Shown: piece by piece, positions 1-12,399 of the stretch
Numbering within the stretch: position 1 is the stretch's first letter
Layout: every line of letters begins with the position of its first letter
NCBI GenBank assembly: GCA_030549775.1
Contig: CM060174.1
Span: 55,652,444 to 55,716,443 of the forward strand
Direction of reading: 5' to 3'
Length of the DNA: 64,000 nt
Origin: Tamarix chinensis
Lineage: Eukaryota; Streptophyta; Magnoliopsida; Caryophyllales; Tamaricaceae
The notes under the pieces: generated by a model
Told to the model about the DNA's origin: nothing
The model's database searches: none
The model's input: the letters and a program-made list of their open reading frames with translations, nothing else
Made by a program: the position numbers and the translations under genes

Positions 1-929
1 CCCATGCTTAGATTTCACCTTATTGACAAAACAAATGTTCTCCTTGAAAATGTATTGCTCTACTAGTCATAGATTAAGGAAGGAAAATGCATAAGAGATT
101 AGTTGCTAACAAAGGATAGATCAATAGAATAAGGCTTTAGGCTCAAAGGGGTTATGAAATGGATAACAATTTTCAAGTAAGCCATTTGGTCTTGTAGCTA
201 ATAAAGAAAGAAGAGTTCATTTATCATTTTCAAATATCCTAAAGTTCTATGCAGTCTTGAAGAGAACTAATTGTAACTTCTAGTTTTACATATCATCAGA
301 GAATACATATAAAAGAAAAATATATTTTGGATAGACGATGTATCCATAGATTAGGCTCAAGCACTTACAACATTATGTCTAGCAATTTTCAATTTCATGT
401 CATTTCATTCATAATCAATGCATGAATTGATTCCTAACCATTCTAACTCTCTTTCCTTCACCACTATCAAAATCTCAATTTCTTTTTTTTAATTTTTGCA
501 AGATGGTGATCAAATTAGTTATTACCATTTAGAAATAACCTTTGTCGAAAGATTTAGTCCCATTTCTTTGCTTAACTAATGAATGGATAAATCAAATCTA
601 ACACTTCTTGTTTAGAAATGAACCAAAGAAACATACACAAAATCACATAAATAGAAAACAAGTCATATCAATGAAAACAAAGGTAGATATAATAAAAAGA
701 CACACAAACAACACCAACAAAGACTAACATCAACTATATATACCACCAAAAGTGCATCCCCCCTATTTAGCTTATTCATTATCCCCAATGAACTAAGCCG
801 TATAGAGGAAGAGAGGAATGAGAAAGGATCTATGATGGAGGAGGTGAGGATCCCTAGTCCCAAGACAAAACTCATAAATAGTTTTCATTATTTCCATCTT
901 TTAATCTTAAGTAGTACGAAGGGACCTTA
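1..929 (-). other. 3' non-coding tail of E1
   Basis: The reverse complement is collinear with 15400-16280 (plus strand). Shared landmarks include a G-rich purine motif ending AAGCATGGG at the window edge (matching 16270-16280), the stretch around GTGATCAAAT (about 510-520, against ATTTGATCAC near 15770) and a CCTCACCTCCTCCA-like motif (about 835-850, against about 15470). In Athila/Tat elements purine-rich motifs of this kind lie between the last ORF and the 3' LTR. Small open frames here are not conserved with the sister copy and I do not call them genes. Confidence 0.7.
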
Positions 930-2029
930 ACTAGTTGAATACTTGAATCTAAAATTGGAAGTGCCATTCAAGGACATAAGAAGAAGAAGATGATGATCCA
1001 ACGTGCGAATGAGGAGGAGGTGGTGTTGGTGGGGCTTGGTCACCATGAGGGGGGTAAGGATGCTTAATAGAAAGAGGGGGAGGAGTGTTAGTTCTAGCAG
1101 GATTAGGTAAAGGATAATGATCACGTCCTTGATAGCAAAGATACCTCACATTACCCTAACACTCAATGAGATGGGCTAAACAGCAATGTTCAAGGTTGAT
1201 ATGCATGCTCATGGCTTCTATTGGCATGTCAACTAGAACAATAAGGTCCATACCTATACAAATTGTGGTAATTAAACTACCAATGACAATATCTCCTTGC
1301 TTAGAGTTACTAACCCTCTTAAATTATTTAGGTAGAATGTAGGTAGTCTTAGTTTGGTCATGATCTAGCATGGAATTAATGAAGAAGAGCTCAATGGACT
1401 GAACTGCACCTGTACTATCCCCTGACCAAAAAAAATGCTACCTAAGAGTCTTTATAAATAACAAAAAACATGATTGAAGATTCTTAAAGCTTTAGCTTTT
1501 GAAATTCTGAAGGTATCAGGGGTAGGCATATTAAAAATATCACCAATCTTAACGAAAAAGTTTTCCACATTAAACCACGGGGTATGGCACAATATCCTCC
1601 TTGAGGCAGCATAAAAATGTTTGATAATTCATACAAGGAAATTTATCTACCCACATTAAAGAGGTGAAAGCAAATATATCCACCTTCTTTTCTAGAAAAA
1701 CTAGCATGCAATTCAAAGGTACTTGACAATTCTAGGGTTAAACGTCTATATGTATGATTAGTACAATAGACAAAGTTATGCAATCCAATATTTCTCAACA
1801 TTTGGGTGACTTCCTCATAGATGCCTAATGTGTGATGGCAACCATCATCTAACTAATGTGTTTTAATAATTTTCCTCCAATATAAATAGTCATACCTTTA
1901 TTGTTGTTTATTTTTGGTAAAGACAATACCTAGCTCATGATGCCGGTTCCATCTATTTTGATTTTAGATTAGTGAACTCCGTTGTCTTGAGGATTCTCCC
2001 TTAGTTCTTTGTTTCTTTTTGGGTGCCAT
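930..2029 (-). pseudogene. ATHILA ORF-1-like downstream ORF of E1 (broken)
   Basis: A start ATG at 2029-2027 opens with MAPKKKQRTKGESSRQRSS, a basic N-terminus common in the ORF that lies downstream of pol in Athila-like elements. Further on (about 1830-1600) the minus strand reads a domain with strings such as YRRLTLEL and ICFHLFNVGR followed by ISLYELSNIF. This resembles the plant retroelement domain in the ATHILA ORF-1 family. The end (about 1149-949) is proline/serine/histidine-rich. Several stops and frame changes separate these pieces, so no intact product is made. The function of this ORF is unsettled in the family (an env-like role has been proposed). I am fairly sure of the domain resemblance and less sure of its exact ends. 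Confidence 0.6.
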
Positions 2030-3376
2030 CTACAAGGATAAATAAGGACTCTTATCATGTTGATTTTCATACTACCAAATATAAACATAATTGCATTAAC
2101 TAGAAAGAACATAATCAAGTTCCATTCTATATTATATTCCAATCAAAAGACTTATTATAATGATAGAGACATTAAAAAAAAAGGTTTACAAATGTTGTAT
2201 GTGCTCTTATTGAACCTAAATTTTTTTGTCATATGTAATGTCGAGTACCATAGAGCAAGATGAAATTTTATGGTTTCATGTTCTAGCATTCACCTTGCAG
2301 TTAATGCAATTATGTTTGTAGTTAATGAAATTTCATCTTACAACATTCAATCTCAGTAAAACAAACAATTATTTGAAATTAAAGATTTTCATTTGAGATG
2401 AAGCATGTCAAAAGAAAACCCAAACAAGTTTCGATGATCAAATCAATATTGAAAGTTCTTAAAACCTTTTTGAGAATTTAGATTCGTTTTCGTAGAATGA
2501 TGTTTGAATAATGCTTAAAAAGATGAAATAAAAAAATACCTAAGTAAATTAGGTGAGATTTGGATAGAATTTGAGCAAAAATTGAAGTTAGGGTTCTAAT
2601 TATATTTTTTTGTAGAGCAACTGATACAAAGTTGTTGGAACTTATTTCAATGCAAGAATTTGGGTGTAGAAGTGATGAGAGATGGTGAATTGAAGATAGG
2701 ATGAATGGTAATGGAGATTTGATGCCAGAGCATGAGAGATTTAAAGAGGATGAGGGGTTTGACTATCGCATTCGGTAGAGAAAGAGAGAGTCAAAGGAAA
2801 AATTATAGTATGTGTTCTTTAATGTTAAAAAAAGGGCATGCTATAGGTTTTTTCTAAAAACGCAGCCCATGTTTTGAAAACACGGAACCTCCATATTTAT
2901 TTTGAACAATTCTACGAAAGGGAATTTTTTTTAACAGAGATACATGGTCCGTGTTTTATAAACATGGACACCCTGGGTTAATTTTGAATATTTCTACCAA
3001 AGGGCAGAATTTTACTAATAGAATTACACGGTCCATGTTTTATAAACACAAACCCCTCATGTTCTTTTTGAATCATTTTGTTTTTTGTTGTTTGTGTAGG
3101 GAAATCTTGGTTGGTAGACATAGGTCGTATTTTTGGAATACGGTACCCTTGTGTTCTTTTATTCTTCTTATATTTTCCTTTAAATCTTTCCTACACAAAG
3201 AACACAAAGAATCTTCCATATATGATAAGGTCATGTTTATTTTTCAAAACTTTAGCTTATGCGAATTTAGTTTTCTTCTCAAACCTTTCATTATTTACAA
3301 TTTAAAATAAGAAAAACACATTTAAATTACACAGAAAATAAGCAAAAGTTATGAACACACATAAAATTGGCAAATA
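2030..3376 (-). other. Spacer between integrase and downstream ORF of E1
   Basis: No gene recognised. The plus-strand ORF at 2951-3310 shows no family resemblance and overlaps repeats, so I treat it as chance. The segment contains three copies of a palindrome-containing unit (separate entry) that also occurs once in the E1 LTR. Weak collinear similarity to the LTR on both sides of the palindromes (for example a GACTATCG string near 2763 and near 14848) suggests that part of the spacer may be a diverged LTR-derived segment. Confidence 0.5.
2861..3060. repeat. Three palindrome-containing repeats (ACGGTCCGTGTTTTATAAACA type)
   Basis: Three units near 2861, 2941 and 3025 each carry a variant of ACGGTCCGTGTTTT followed by AAACAYGG. 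The arms CCGTGTTT and AAACACGG can pair. The first two are followed by a shared tail of the form TTTTGAATATTTCTACCAAAGGG. A single related unit lies in the E1 LTR at about 14923-14995. Confidence 0.6.
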
Positions 3377-4800
3377 TTAGCAAAGACAACATACATGAAA
3401 TAATGAAAACCCATATGTATGAGATAAGAAAAACATATTTATAACACTTGGGTGTTTCCCAAGTAGTAGTGTATCATTAGTACAGCTTTTAGAACATGAA
3501 GCAGTAAGATCTATCACCTCCAAATTTCTCACATAGTGTCCTTCATAAAAAGGTTTGAGACGGTGTCTATTCACTTTCCACACCTTTCTTGTGTTTTCAC
3601 TTTCAATCTCTAATGCACCATAAGGAAACACATTAGTCACAATAAATGGTCTGATCCATCTTGACCTTAATTTTCCTAGAAACAGCTTTAAATGAGAATG
3701 ATATACTAAAACTATTTGACCAATCTCAAAATTCTTCCTAAGAATTAACTTATCATGAACTACTTTAGTTTGATCTTTGTATCTCAATGAAGTTTCAAAA
3801 GCGTCATTTCTTATTTCCTCAAGTTCTTGTAGCTAAATTTTTCTATGTCTTCCAATTTCATTTGACTCCATGTTACATTTCTTCATAGCCTAAACAACTC
3901 TATGTTCTAATTCAACTGGAAGGTGGCATGGCTTACCGTAGACAAAACGATATGGTGACATACCAATTGGAGTTTTGAATGTTGTGCAATATGCCCAACG
4001 ATCATCATTGAGGTGTAAGCTCCAATCTTTCCTTGTTGGTTTCACCATCTTTTCTAGAATTGATTTGATTTTTTGATTTAATATTTTATCTTAACCATTT
4101 GTTTGTGGATGATATGTTATGGGGATTCGGTGTGTCACATGATATTTCCTTACCAATGCATCAACCATTCCATTGCGTAAGTGTGAACCTTTGTCGTTGA
4201 TTATAGCTTTTAGTAAGCCAAACCTTACAAAAATGTTAATTCAAAGAAAATCTACAACAACTTTAGCATCATCATTACACATGACATTTGCCTGCACACA
4301 TTTTGACACATAGTCTACAGCAACAAGAATGTATTTGAAACCAAAAGATAATGGAAAAGGACCAATGAAATCCATACCCTAAACATAAAAAATCTGACAT
4401 GTAATAATAGGGTTTTGTGGCATTTCATTTATAGGACCTAAAGGGTTACAAAGTTGTATGGAAGACAAGGCTAATAGACACAAAGCTTTATTACATATGA
4501 TGAGTTAATGTATTATATACTTAGAGTTTTTTTTAGATTTTGAAATTTTTCACATGTTTTGCAAAACTCATAAGCATCCTTAAATAAGGTAGGAAGTAAA
4601 ATCAACTTTCTAGAATTTTATGAGTTGTTCTTTTAGGACCAAAATGACCCCTGTGAGCATAGCTATGACAAAGTGTTAAGATAGAAAGAATTTCACTATC
4701 GAGAATACACCTTCTAATGATTTTTTTAGTACATTGTTTCCACAAATATGGATCATCCCTCACAAAATACTTTACTTTACTCTTCATTTTATCCTTTTGT
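3377..4800 (-). pseudogene. pol: Integrase remnant of E1
   Basis: The N-terminal zinc-binding part reads at 4787-4602: CHSYAHRGHFGPKRT, matching the HHCC module of Ty3/gypsy integrases, preceded by the RRCILDSEI-type linker. The C-terminal part reads at 3787-3377 with KLRSRWIRPFIVTNVFPYGALEI and later VNRHRLKPF. That is the usual basic C-terminal domain, which binds DNA and follows the catalytic core. Between them the core is spread over several frames with many stops, so the D,D-35-E triad cannot be confirmed. The enzyme would have inserted the cDNA copy into the genome. Clearly non-functional. Confidence 0.8.
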
Positions 4801-4989
4801 GCTTTAGTAAAATGTTAAGAAAATATCTTTGTGACCAAAAAAATTACCATGTCACCATACTATGGTGTTTCATTCACAATTACATGAAGTTGTTCCTTAG
4901 GAAATGCTTCATTGATGGGTGCCTCAACTTCAACCTCCTTGATTAATCTACTTAGATGATCTGCTACTCCATTTTCTATTTTTTTTATC
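4801..4989 (-). other. Degraded RNase H-integrase junction of E1
   Basis: By position this links RNase H and integrase in the gypsy polyprotein. Only short pieces without a continuous frame are visible. Confidence 0.4.
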
Positions 4990-5490
4990 TTTAACACGTA
5001 GATTGAATTCTTTGAGTGGAATTATCCATCAAATAAATATTTTTTTTGCTTCCTTCTTTGCCAGTAAATATTTCAAAGCTGCATGGTCAGAATAAACAAT
5101 AATATCAGTGCCTAAAATATAGGAATGAAATTTATCTAAAGCAAAGACAATGGCAATAAGCTCGTTCTCAGTGGTTGTGTAATTAAGGTGGGCTTCATTC
5201 AAAGTGCATGAGGCATAGTATATCACATGTGGATCTTTCCCAATCATTTAACCTAAAACTGCACCAACAACATAGTTAGATGCATGATGCATTAATTCAA
5301 AAGGAAAATTTCAATCAAGTGATTGAAGTATAGGTACACTAATCAATTTTTTCTTCAAATGCTCAAATGCTCAAATGCTTTCTTACACGCATCATCAAAA
5401 TTGAACTATGTTTCTTTCTAAAGAAGCTTACATAAATATTGAGCTATTTTAGAAAAATCTTGAATGAATTGGAAATAAAATCCAATATGG
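4990..5490 (-). pseudogene. pol: RNase H remnant of E1
   Basis: The 72-codon open stretch at 5247-5029 reads IYYASCTLNEAHLNYTTTEN, then a FALDKFHSYILGTDIIVYSD segment, then HAALKYLLAKKEAK. This is the diagnostic C-terminal half of Athila/OTA RNase H, including the TENELIAIVFA helix. The upstream half, towards 5490, is out of frame. RNase H removes the RNA strand of the RNA:DNA hybrid during reverse transcription. It follows RT directly, as expected. Confidence 0.8.
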
Positions 5491-6344
5491 CCTAGGATTG
5501 AATGCACATCTTTAATGGACTATAAGATCAAATTTTGCCTTATCTACTTTGAGTCCTTTAGCAAAAATGGCATGTCCTAAAATTATTTCTTCTTAAACCA
5601 TAAAATGACATTTTTTAGAGTTTAGTACAATATTTTTTTCGAGACACTTTTTCAAGATGACAGTTAAATTATCTAGGCATTGATCAAAAGTATCACCAAG
5701 AATACTAAAATCATCCATGAGTACCTCGATAATTTTCTCCAAATATTCAGAAAATATGCTTACCATACATCTCTAAAATGTGGTAGGGCCATTGCATAGC
5801 CCAAATGGGATATGACGATTTGCAAACATACCATAAGGGCATATGAATGTGGCCTTCTCTTGATCTTATGGAGCTACGGAAACCTACACATATCCAAAAT
5901 ATCCCTTGAGGAAACAATAATAAGCATGACCTGCTAACCTCTCCAACATTTGATCCATAAATGGTAGAGGAAAATGATATTTTCTAGTCATGGAATCAAC
6001 TTCCTATAATCTACATAAACCCTCCAACCATTTTGAACTCTAGTAGGAACCGTTTCTCCCTTTTCATTCTCCACTATAGTGATTCATATTTTCTTGGGTA
6101 CTACTTGGATATGAATAACCCGACTACTATCATAAATTGGATAAATAACTCCCATAGACAACAATTTCACCACCTATTTCTTTACTACCTCCATCATAAT
6201 CGGATTTAGCCTACGTTGTACTTGTCTACTAGGCTTAACATCATCCTCTATTAAAATGTGATGCATACACACTAAAGGACTAATACCCTTAATATCAGCA
6301 ATCATCCATCCCAAAGCAGATTTTTACTTCTTTAAAACATTAAC
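5491..6344 (-). pseudogene. pol: Reverse transcriptase remnant of E1
   Basis: From 6344 downwards the minus strand reads GWMIADIKGISPLVCMHHIL, then QRRLNP, IQVVPKK, VPTRVQNGWRV and DYRKL, the ordered N-terminal landmarks of Athila/OTA reverse transcriptase. The catalytic motif near 5716-5702 reads LMDDFSIL where the family normally has FMDDF or YMDDF. At least ten stops or frame changes lie between these blocks. The N-terminus is cut by the insertion of solo LTR A, and the reading continues at 11209 in the protease-RT linker. Confidence 0.85.
6340..6344. repeat. Target-site duplication, left of solo LTR A
   Basis: TTAAC abuts the left end; its partner at 11209-11213 is TTAAA (4 of 5 match). 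Confidence 0.6.
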
Positions 6345-6659
6345 TAAAATACCCCAGAATTAATTATTTTGAGATATGTCATTAAATAAGGGTTTATTGG
6401 GAAATTAATTTAATTTATTATTTTATTTGGATTAAGAGGGATTATGTAGGGCAAATTAATGGGAAATTATAAATATTTTTATAAAGGAGGAAAATTGGGC
6501 TTTTTGTTAATTAAAAAATAGTTAGGAGGAATATTTTTAAAATGGCCCTAAATTAGCCTAAAAAGGAGGTTTAATATTTTTATATAAACATTTAAATATT
6601 CTTATTCTGGGTACCCCAAGAAAAATACTCTAAATATTTATGTAAAACCAAAATACTTA

Positions 6660-7965
6660 AAATCTTCTTTCTTTCCTCTTTTCTTTCTTTTCTTCTTTTC
6701 TCATTTTCCTTTCTTTTCCTTCTTCTTCTTTTCCACCGGTTGGGCCTGCCCGCGGCCCAACTTCTTTCCTTCCTTCCTTTTCCTTCCCCGCGGCCCAGCA
6801 TGGTTCGGCCTCCATTGCAGAAGCGCGATGCAACGTTTTGTCCCTCTATTCGCTGAGACACCGCGTCGCGTTAAGTGGCAAAATAACCATTGCCAACCCG
6901 GCAACATGATGCAGCGCTTTGTCCCTCTACCCGCTGAAACATCGTGTTTTGTTTAAAAACCTTATGAACATTGTCAAACCGGCCGACTCCCCCTCCTTTC
7001 CTTTTTCCCCTGGACCGCCCGGTCCACTGCGCCAGTCGTCTTCCTCCTCGCGCCAGGCCTGCAACTCACAACCTGCACCGCCGACAACCACCTGCCCATC
7101 CAGCCATCCTCTCCTGCCATCCCCGTCACTTTCCTTTCCCATTTCGACCCAACCTGATCGTCCTTCCCCACACACGTACTGCCCCCTTTCCTTTTCCCCA
7201 CACCGAACCAAACACACGCTACAATTCGCAATGCATGTGTCGGCTGCCACAGCCGGTCGACGACCTGCCGCACCTACCCCGCGTACCGTCTCCCTCCTTC
7301 ATCGTTTTACCCCTCCAATTTGCCTATAAATACCCCCCATTAGCAGCCATAGCCAGTCACCTTTTTTCGAAAGAGCCCCGAAACTCTGCCTCACCGCCAC
7401 CCAAAAAGTTGAGCTTTATGCCGCCGCCGGTGATCGCCGCGACAACCGCCGCCCACCGAAACATTCCCCGCACTTCCCTCTAAGAAAAAAAACCATTGTC
7501 ACCCCTTTCCTCGCCCTACACGTGCCACCCCAACCGTGTGAAGTCACCACCCCGAGCAGCCATCTCTAGCCCTTCGCCGTCCCTCACGCCGCCTCCTGCA
7601 GCCACCCTCACCACAACCAACACCTCCACCACCCTCCAAAATGTCCATCAGACCTCCCTCTACCATCCCATACCTCCATCTTCCCCTGCCTCCCTCTCCT
7701 TCTACCTCCCCCATTTTCCACCACCCTCCACCACCTTCGGCCGCCGCGCCAACCACCATGTGCCGTCACTCCCAGCCACGCCACCACCCGCATTCCACCC
7801 CTCTTCACCTGCTACATCTTCCTCCACCTCAAACACCTCTCTACCCCCTCTCCTATAGCCTACACCTTGATCTTTCCACCTCTCTTCCTCCTCCATCGCC
7901 GTCGTTGCCAACACGCGCCACAGCCGGTCCACCACTAACCTTAGGTGGTTTTCCAACTCCCCCAA
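6660..7965 (+). other. Pyrimidine/C-rich block of LTR A
   Basis: About 1.3 kb is strongly enriched in C and T, in contrast to the AT-rich surroundings. It yields long but compositionally trivial open frames: proline/serine/histidine-rich on the plus strand and glycine/arginine-rich on the minus strand. None resembles a protein family and none is conserved between the related LTRs. The same kind of block occupies the same place in LTRs B, C and D1-D3. Confidence 0.75.
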
Positions 7966-7989
7966 CCCCTAAAACTATTTTCTATAAAT

Positions 7990-8191
7990 GTTAATAATTT
8001 TATCTAATATTAATGATATTATCCTTAATAATATTATTATTATTACTATTATTACTATTATAATAATTATTATTATTAGTATTACACTCTTAATATTACT
8101 ATGTATCATCCTTATTTTCCTAACCTAATTTCAAAGATAGTTAACTAGGGTATATTATTAAAAAGGAAACAACTTTAACATATGGTTATCC

Positions 8192-8229
<38 letters not shown>

Positions 8230-8760
8230 TTTATTACTCTTATTACTATCTCTATCACTACTACTAATACTAGATGTGGCTTATTATCATTATCTTACTA
8301 CTATATGTGATAGACATTTGAAATATTATATTACTATTATCATTGTTATTATTATTACTATTAGCATTATTATTTCTATTATTAATGACACTATCATTGC
8401 TACTATTACTTAAGCCAAAAGTATTTTAGTAATATTGTTATTATCACTATTAGTACTACCATTATCATTATCCTTATTTCCTTACTAATATTGTTAATGG
8501 TGATCTTGTCCATCATTACTTTTATTAATATAAACTTTTAAACCCCTTAAGTTATTATTATCCAAAATATGACCTTTATCGTTGCTATCTTTAGGAATAA
8601 TAGTACTTTGTTGATATTGCAATTATTATATTGTTATTCGAATCCTAACACTATAGTTGACCTTAGTCTTTAAAAAAAAAGATGTTAAGGTTCTAGCACT
8701 ATAAGCATTAGCGTTACTATTATTAGTTTTATTATTATTATTATCGCTATTTTACTATGG
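7990..8760. repeat. ATT/TTA triplet microsatellite region in LTR A
   Basis: Irregular runs of TTA/ATT triplets with ACT interruptions; the purest run is about 8190-8230. It is probably replication-slippage expansion within the AT-rich part of the LTR. Confidence 0.8.
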
Positions 8761-8998
8761 TTAGCATGAATACTATTATTATAAGAATAGATCTAACCGG
8801 TTTAATAATGTAAGTGTAACAATAAATATTAAAAATAACCATATTTTGACTAGTAATATTTAGTATACTAATTTTAAGGTAAAAACCCTAGTTTTCGTAT
8901 AATACTCTCTTTAATAATAATAATCCTAATCTTAAACTAGAATAAGGGATGATGGTACTTTTGAGGGAAACTAATACTTAGTATTTTCCTTTTTATAG

Positions 8999-9060
8999 GT
9001 GAACCTAACCAAAATCCTAAGGATTTATAGGAGCATGCTCCAAGCCCGGTGTCACTTTAG
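8999..9060 (+). promoter_or_regulatory. Exon-like module in LTR A
   Basis: A T-rich run ending TTTTTATAG|GT (acceptor-like, AG at 8997-8998) is followed 62 bases later by CACTTTAG|GTAAGG (donor-like, GT at 9061). Modules of 52-76 bp at the corresponding place occur in B, D1, D2 and D3. A splicing function is inference only. Confidence 0.35.
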
Positions 9061-10139
9061 GTAAGGACGAAGCTAAGGCCCTTTCTGTGATGTGTGACCT
9101 GTATGCTTTGGATTTTGTATATGCCATGCTATGTCATGTATTATATGATTGTGGATAACTTATCTTATGTGTAGCGTAGCTTGGAGTTGAGGTATGTTTG
9201 TATGTGCTTCGTATGACATGAGCATGATATGTATATATATGTATAATTTTTATGATGTAATATGATATGGCCCTCTAGGACATGCATGTTAGGACAACTA
9301 ATAATATGAATTGGGAATATAAGGATGACAAGAAAGAAATGGGAAGCGAGTTCACTGAGGGGGATATGAGGTTGACCTAAGTACCTCATGGGGGTGAATC
9401 TTACGTGAGAAAAGTTGATTTATGGTGTAAATAAGAGAATGGGAGAGTTGTGGAATGATTGGAAACTTGGGATGAAAAATAGTACGTAGGTTGGTGCAAG
9501 GGTGTATAAGGGACCCGATTAGGGTTTTGGGTGAAAATGGAAATTTGGAAAGTATAAAGGGAAGGATAATTAAGGAAGGGTAGAGTATGGGTTAAGAGTG
9601 AGAATTTATCTATATAAAATATGAGTATGGGTTTCCATGTGAAAGAAGAGACTTTGGGATGAAGGGAGAGAGGTTACTTATGGAAGAAGTAAGGTACTAG
9701 GGTTTGGAGTGGCCAACTAGGGTTTTGCCGATCACATGCGAAGTCGAGAGGTAAAGTGATACGTCTTGGGATTGACCTAATAGAGAGGAGACGTGGGATG
9801 ATGAACGAAGTAATGGTAGTGTAAGTGAGAAGAATTTGGGCCACATAGGTCCAATTAGGGTTTCCAAGGGGAAAACCCTAGAGGGTAAGAATAGGCAAGG
9901 TCTGTGTCATAGGTTGTTGGGCTTAACCTACACTCTCAGGAGTCGGTCTTTCATTATGTGTGAGTGTAAGGGGAAAGGATGTCGGGGAGTGATAAGGAGT
10001 ACAGGAGTCTCAAAATATGGGAAGGGCCCTCTTGAGAGAAAAGAAGTAGAACATCGATGACATGCATGTCAAGGGTGGAAGGTTATCTAATAAGACACGG
10101 ATAAGATACTAATTACTTAAAGTGGAAGATTGTTGAGCC

Positions 10140-10515
10140 GAGCCCAGACCTGTCCACCGGCGAATAATATTAGCCAGGAGCTGAGGTGCCCTGGAGACTG
10201 TGCCACCAACGAATAATAGTGGCCAGGAGCATTTTGCTCTGTATGATTTCCGGTCCACCGGCTATAATAGTGGGGGATTTTGTGCTTAAAAAACCAAAGT
10301 AAATAAACTAAGTCATGGGAAATACACTAAGTACTTAAAGTGAAACACCGTGTGAATCAGGGCCAGACCGGTCCACCGGCAAATAATAGTGGCCAGGAGC
10401 GTTCTGCCCTGGAGACCGGTCAACCGGCGAATAATAGTGGTCACGCGCGTTCTGCCCTGAGTGTATGTATTCCGGTCCATCGGCTATAATAGTAGGGTTC
10501 CCGCACTCACATGGA
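10140..10515. repeat. CCGGTCCACCGG-type tandem modules in LTR A
   Basis: Units of about 50-70 bp combine a self-complementary core, CCGGTCCACCGG, with ATAATAGTGG and a CAGGAGC...CTGCCCTG arm. Two blocks are visible (10148-10290 and 10366-10515). Each closes with a terminal unit that runs into a G-rich stretch and, in the second block, TTCCCGCACTCACATGG. The corresponding zone of LTR B is very similar and that of C is degenerate. Confidence 0.75.
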
Positions 10516-10679
10516 CTATTAAAGAATATGTGTGGAATGAACATATTATTAAGGAGAATAAAGAATAAGTCACCGGGAAAGTAACCACACCTTATCATGT
10601 GTGTTATTATATGTTGCCTATGTGCTTATCCTTGTGTCATGTGTTCTATGTGTTGGCGTTAGCACGTCTGTTACCTTAC

Positions 10680-10698
10680 TCAGTACGTAGCGTACTGA
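10680..10698. promoter_or_regulatory. Conserved palindrome in LTR A
   Basis: TCAGTACG-TAG-CGTACTGA, a perfect 8-bp inverted repeat with a 3-base loop, about 510 bp before the LTR end. Related palindromes sit at the corresponding place in the other five long LTRs. Confidence 0.65.
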
Positions 10699-11208
10699 TC
10701 ACCCGTTTCATGGGTATTGCTCATTCCCACAAGCAGAAGTCCCCTTTGAACTTGTGTAGGTAGGAGTTGATGTCTTCGATGCCTACAAAACCTACGAGGC
10801 ATTGGGTGGGGTAGAGTGTTGAGTCTAACCTAACTTGGGGATCAAGAGCGATTCGGCCGGACTCTATTGCTGTCATCGGATTTCATATTTCCATATTTAT
10901 CTATATTTTGTACTACGCTTCACATTTTGGAAATCGTACTCTTGAGTTGTAATCCTAAATCATATTCTAACTTCTATTTAACTGATTTTTGTTAATAATT
11001 CATGTTGAATATCGACCCATGTTTTGATGTTTTGCACTTAATGTTGATCAAATTTAGCCTTAGCACTTAGTACTAGAATGGTAGGAGTGAACCGGTCTGG
11101 TACTAAGTGTGGCGGTAATGCCCCCGAGTTTACTGTTTCATCTTTCGCTTCCGCTAAATCTTTTTTATTTAAACGAAATTTTTTAGTAGTAAATTTGGGG
11201 GTGTTAAA

Positions 11209-12383
11209 TTAAAAGTTTTTTCTTCTTGTTTGGGTGTTAGGTCACTAGAGATGATAATAGGAACGGTATCTTTCTCTCCCAAAAATCCATACTTAAGATG
11301 GTCAGGTAAAGGTTTCAACTCCACTTCTGGTGCTTGCTTTATGGAAGGTAAAGGTATATCCAATGTCAATAGTAAATCTACAAATCTTCCTATTCTACTA
11401 GGATGTGCTCCTAAAGCATCAACTATATCTTTGCTCTCCTCATCAACTTCAAACTTCTCATTCAACTCTTCCAAAAATTCAGTTTCTATGCATTGAGTTA
11501 AGGTTACCTCTATGGAATCTTCAAATGATAATTTGTAAACCTTTTAAGTCAAATCTTCAACAACATTGATCATAGAGATCGATTCACAAATTGTAGGATA
11601 TCTCATGGATTCATATGTGTTAAACCTAATTACTTCACCATCAAACTCCATAGTTAAAAATCCTTCATGTACATCAATTTTTGTTTTTGAAGTTTTTAAG
11701 AATGTTCTATCTAAGAATATAGGAGAAGGGTTAGATGAACAAATATCCTACATATCTAACACATAAAAATCAGCACGGAATACTAATTCATTCACCTAAA
11801 TCAAGACATCTTCAATTACTCCTTTAGGATATGTGTTAGATCTATCAGCTAACTGAATAATAACACAATTTTCCTTTAATGTACCTAGGCTTAGTGCATT
11901 AAAGATAGATAAAGGCATCACATTAATTGAAGCACCTAAATCAAGCATACATCTTTTATACCTCGTGTTTCCTATCTTGTAAGGGATGGTAAAAATAAAT
12001 GGATCCTTGCACTTTAGTGGAAGTTTCCTTTGCAAAATTGCTGATACATTCTCTCCCACACTCACCTTTTCATCCCCCTTTAATTTCCTTTTGTTAGCAC
12101 ACAAATCCTTATGGAATTTTGCAAACCTTGGCACTTTTTTAATGGCATCAATAAGAGGGATATTAACCTCCACCTTTCGAAATATATCAAACATCTCCTT
12201 GTTATAATTCAGCTTCTTGTTTCTTGCCAACCTACTAGGAAAAGGAGCAGTAATTTTAACAAGAGTAGGAGAATCATCTTTAGTTACCCATGGAGAATTT
12301 TTAATTTCTTCTCTTTCAACAAGTATCTCATCTTCATCTTTTCTTATTTCTTCCTCTTCATTCGCTTGCCTTGCACCTGCCAA
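11209..12383 (-). pseudogene. pol: Aspartic protease and protease-RT linker of E1
   Basis: The longest open stretch (12383-11796, 195 codons) begins with an acidic segment. Then come FPSRLARNKK, VEVNIPLIDAIKKVPRFAKF (residues about 71-90) and the protease centre DLGAS (D148), followed by INVMPLSIF and QLADRSNTYPKGVIEDVLI. After one stop the sense continues (FRADFYVLDM, FLTMEFDG), and a second open stretch (11474-11174) holds the linker with ELKPLPDHLKYGFLG and PIIISSDLTP. In this family the protease cuts the Gag-Pol polyprotein. The catalytic Asp is present but the frame is broken downstream. Upstream it abuts gag; downstream it is cut by solo LTR A. Confidence 0.88.
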
Positions 12384-12399
12384 TTGTTTCCTACCCTAA

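Larger units (their letters stand above)
6345..11208 (+). mobile_element. Solo LTR A (Tekay/Del-like long LTR, 4.86 kb)
   Basis: The left end TAAAATACCCC and right end GGGGGTGTTAAA match the terminal inverted repeats of the D LTRs (TGTAATACCCC and GGGGTGTTACA) with few changes. The flanks TTAAC (6340-6344) and TTAAA (11209-11213) are a 5-bp target duplication with one mismatch. The RT and linker of E1 continue on either side, so the insertion boundaries are well fixed. No PBS, gag or PPT lies inside, so it is a solo LTR left by LTR-LTR recombination. Internal order: pyrimidine-rich block, AT-triplet microsatellites, exon-like module, CCGGTCCACCGG repeats, palindrome. Orientation is set by comparison with the D LTRs. 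Confidence 0.8.

Noticed and set aside
2951..3310. 119-codon plus-strand frame
   Set aside because: Overlaps the palindromic repeats in the E1 spacer, is antisense to the element, and has no recognisable family.
6919..7994. Several overlapping Pro/Ser/His-rich frames in LTR A
   Set aside because: Same compositional cause as in LTR B; no domain, no conservation.
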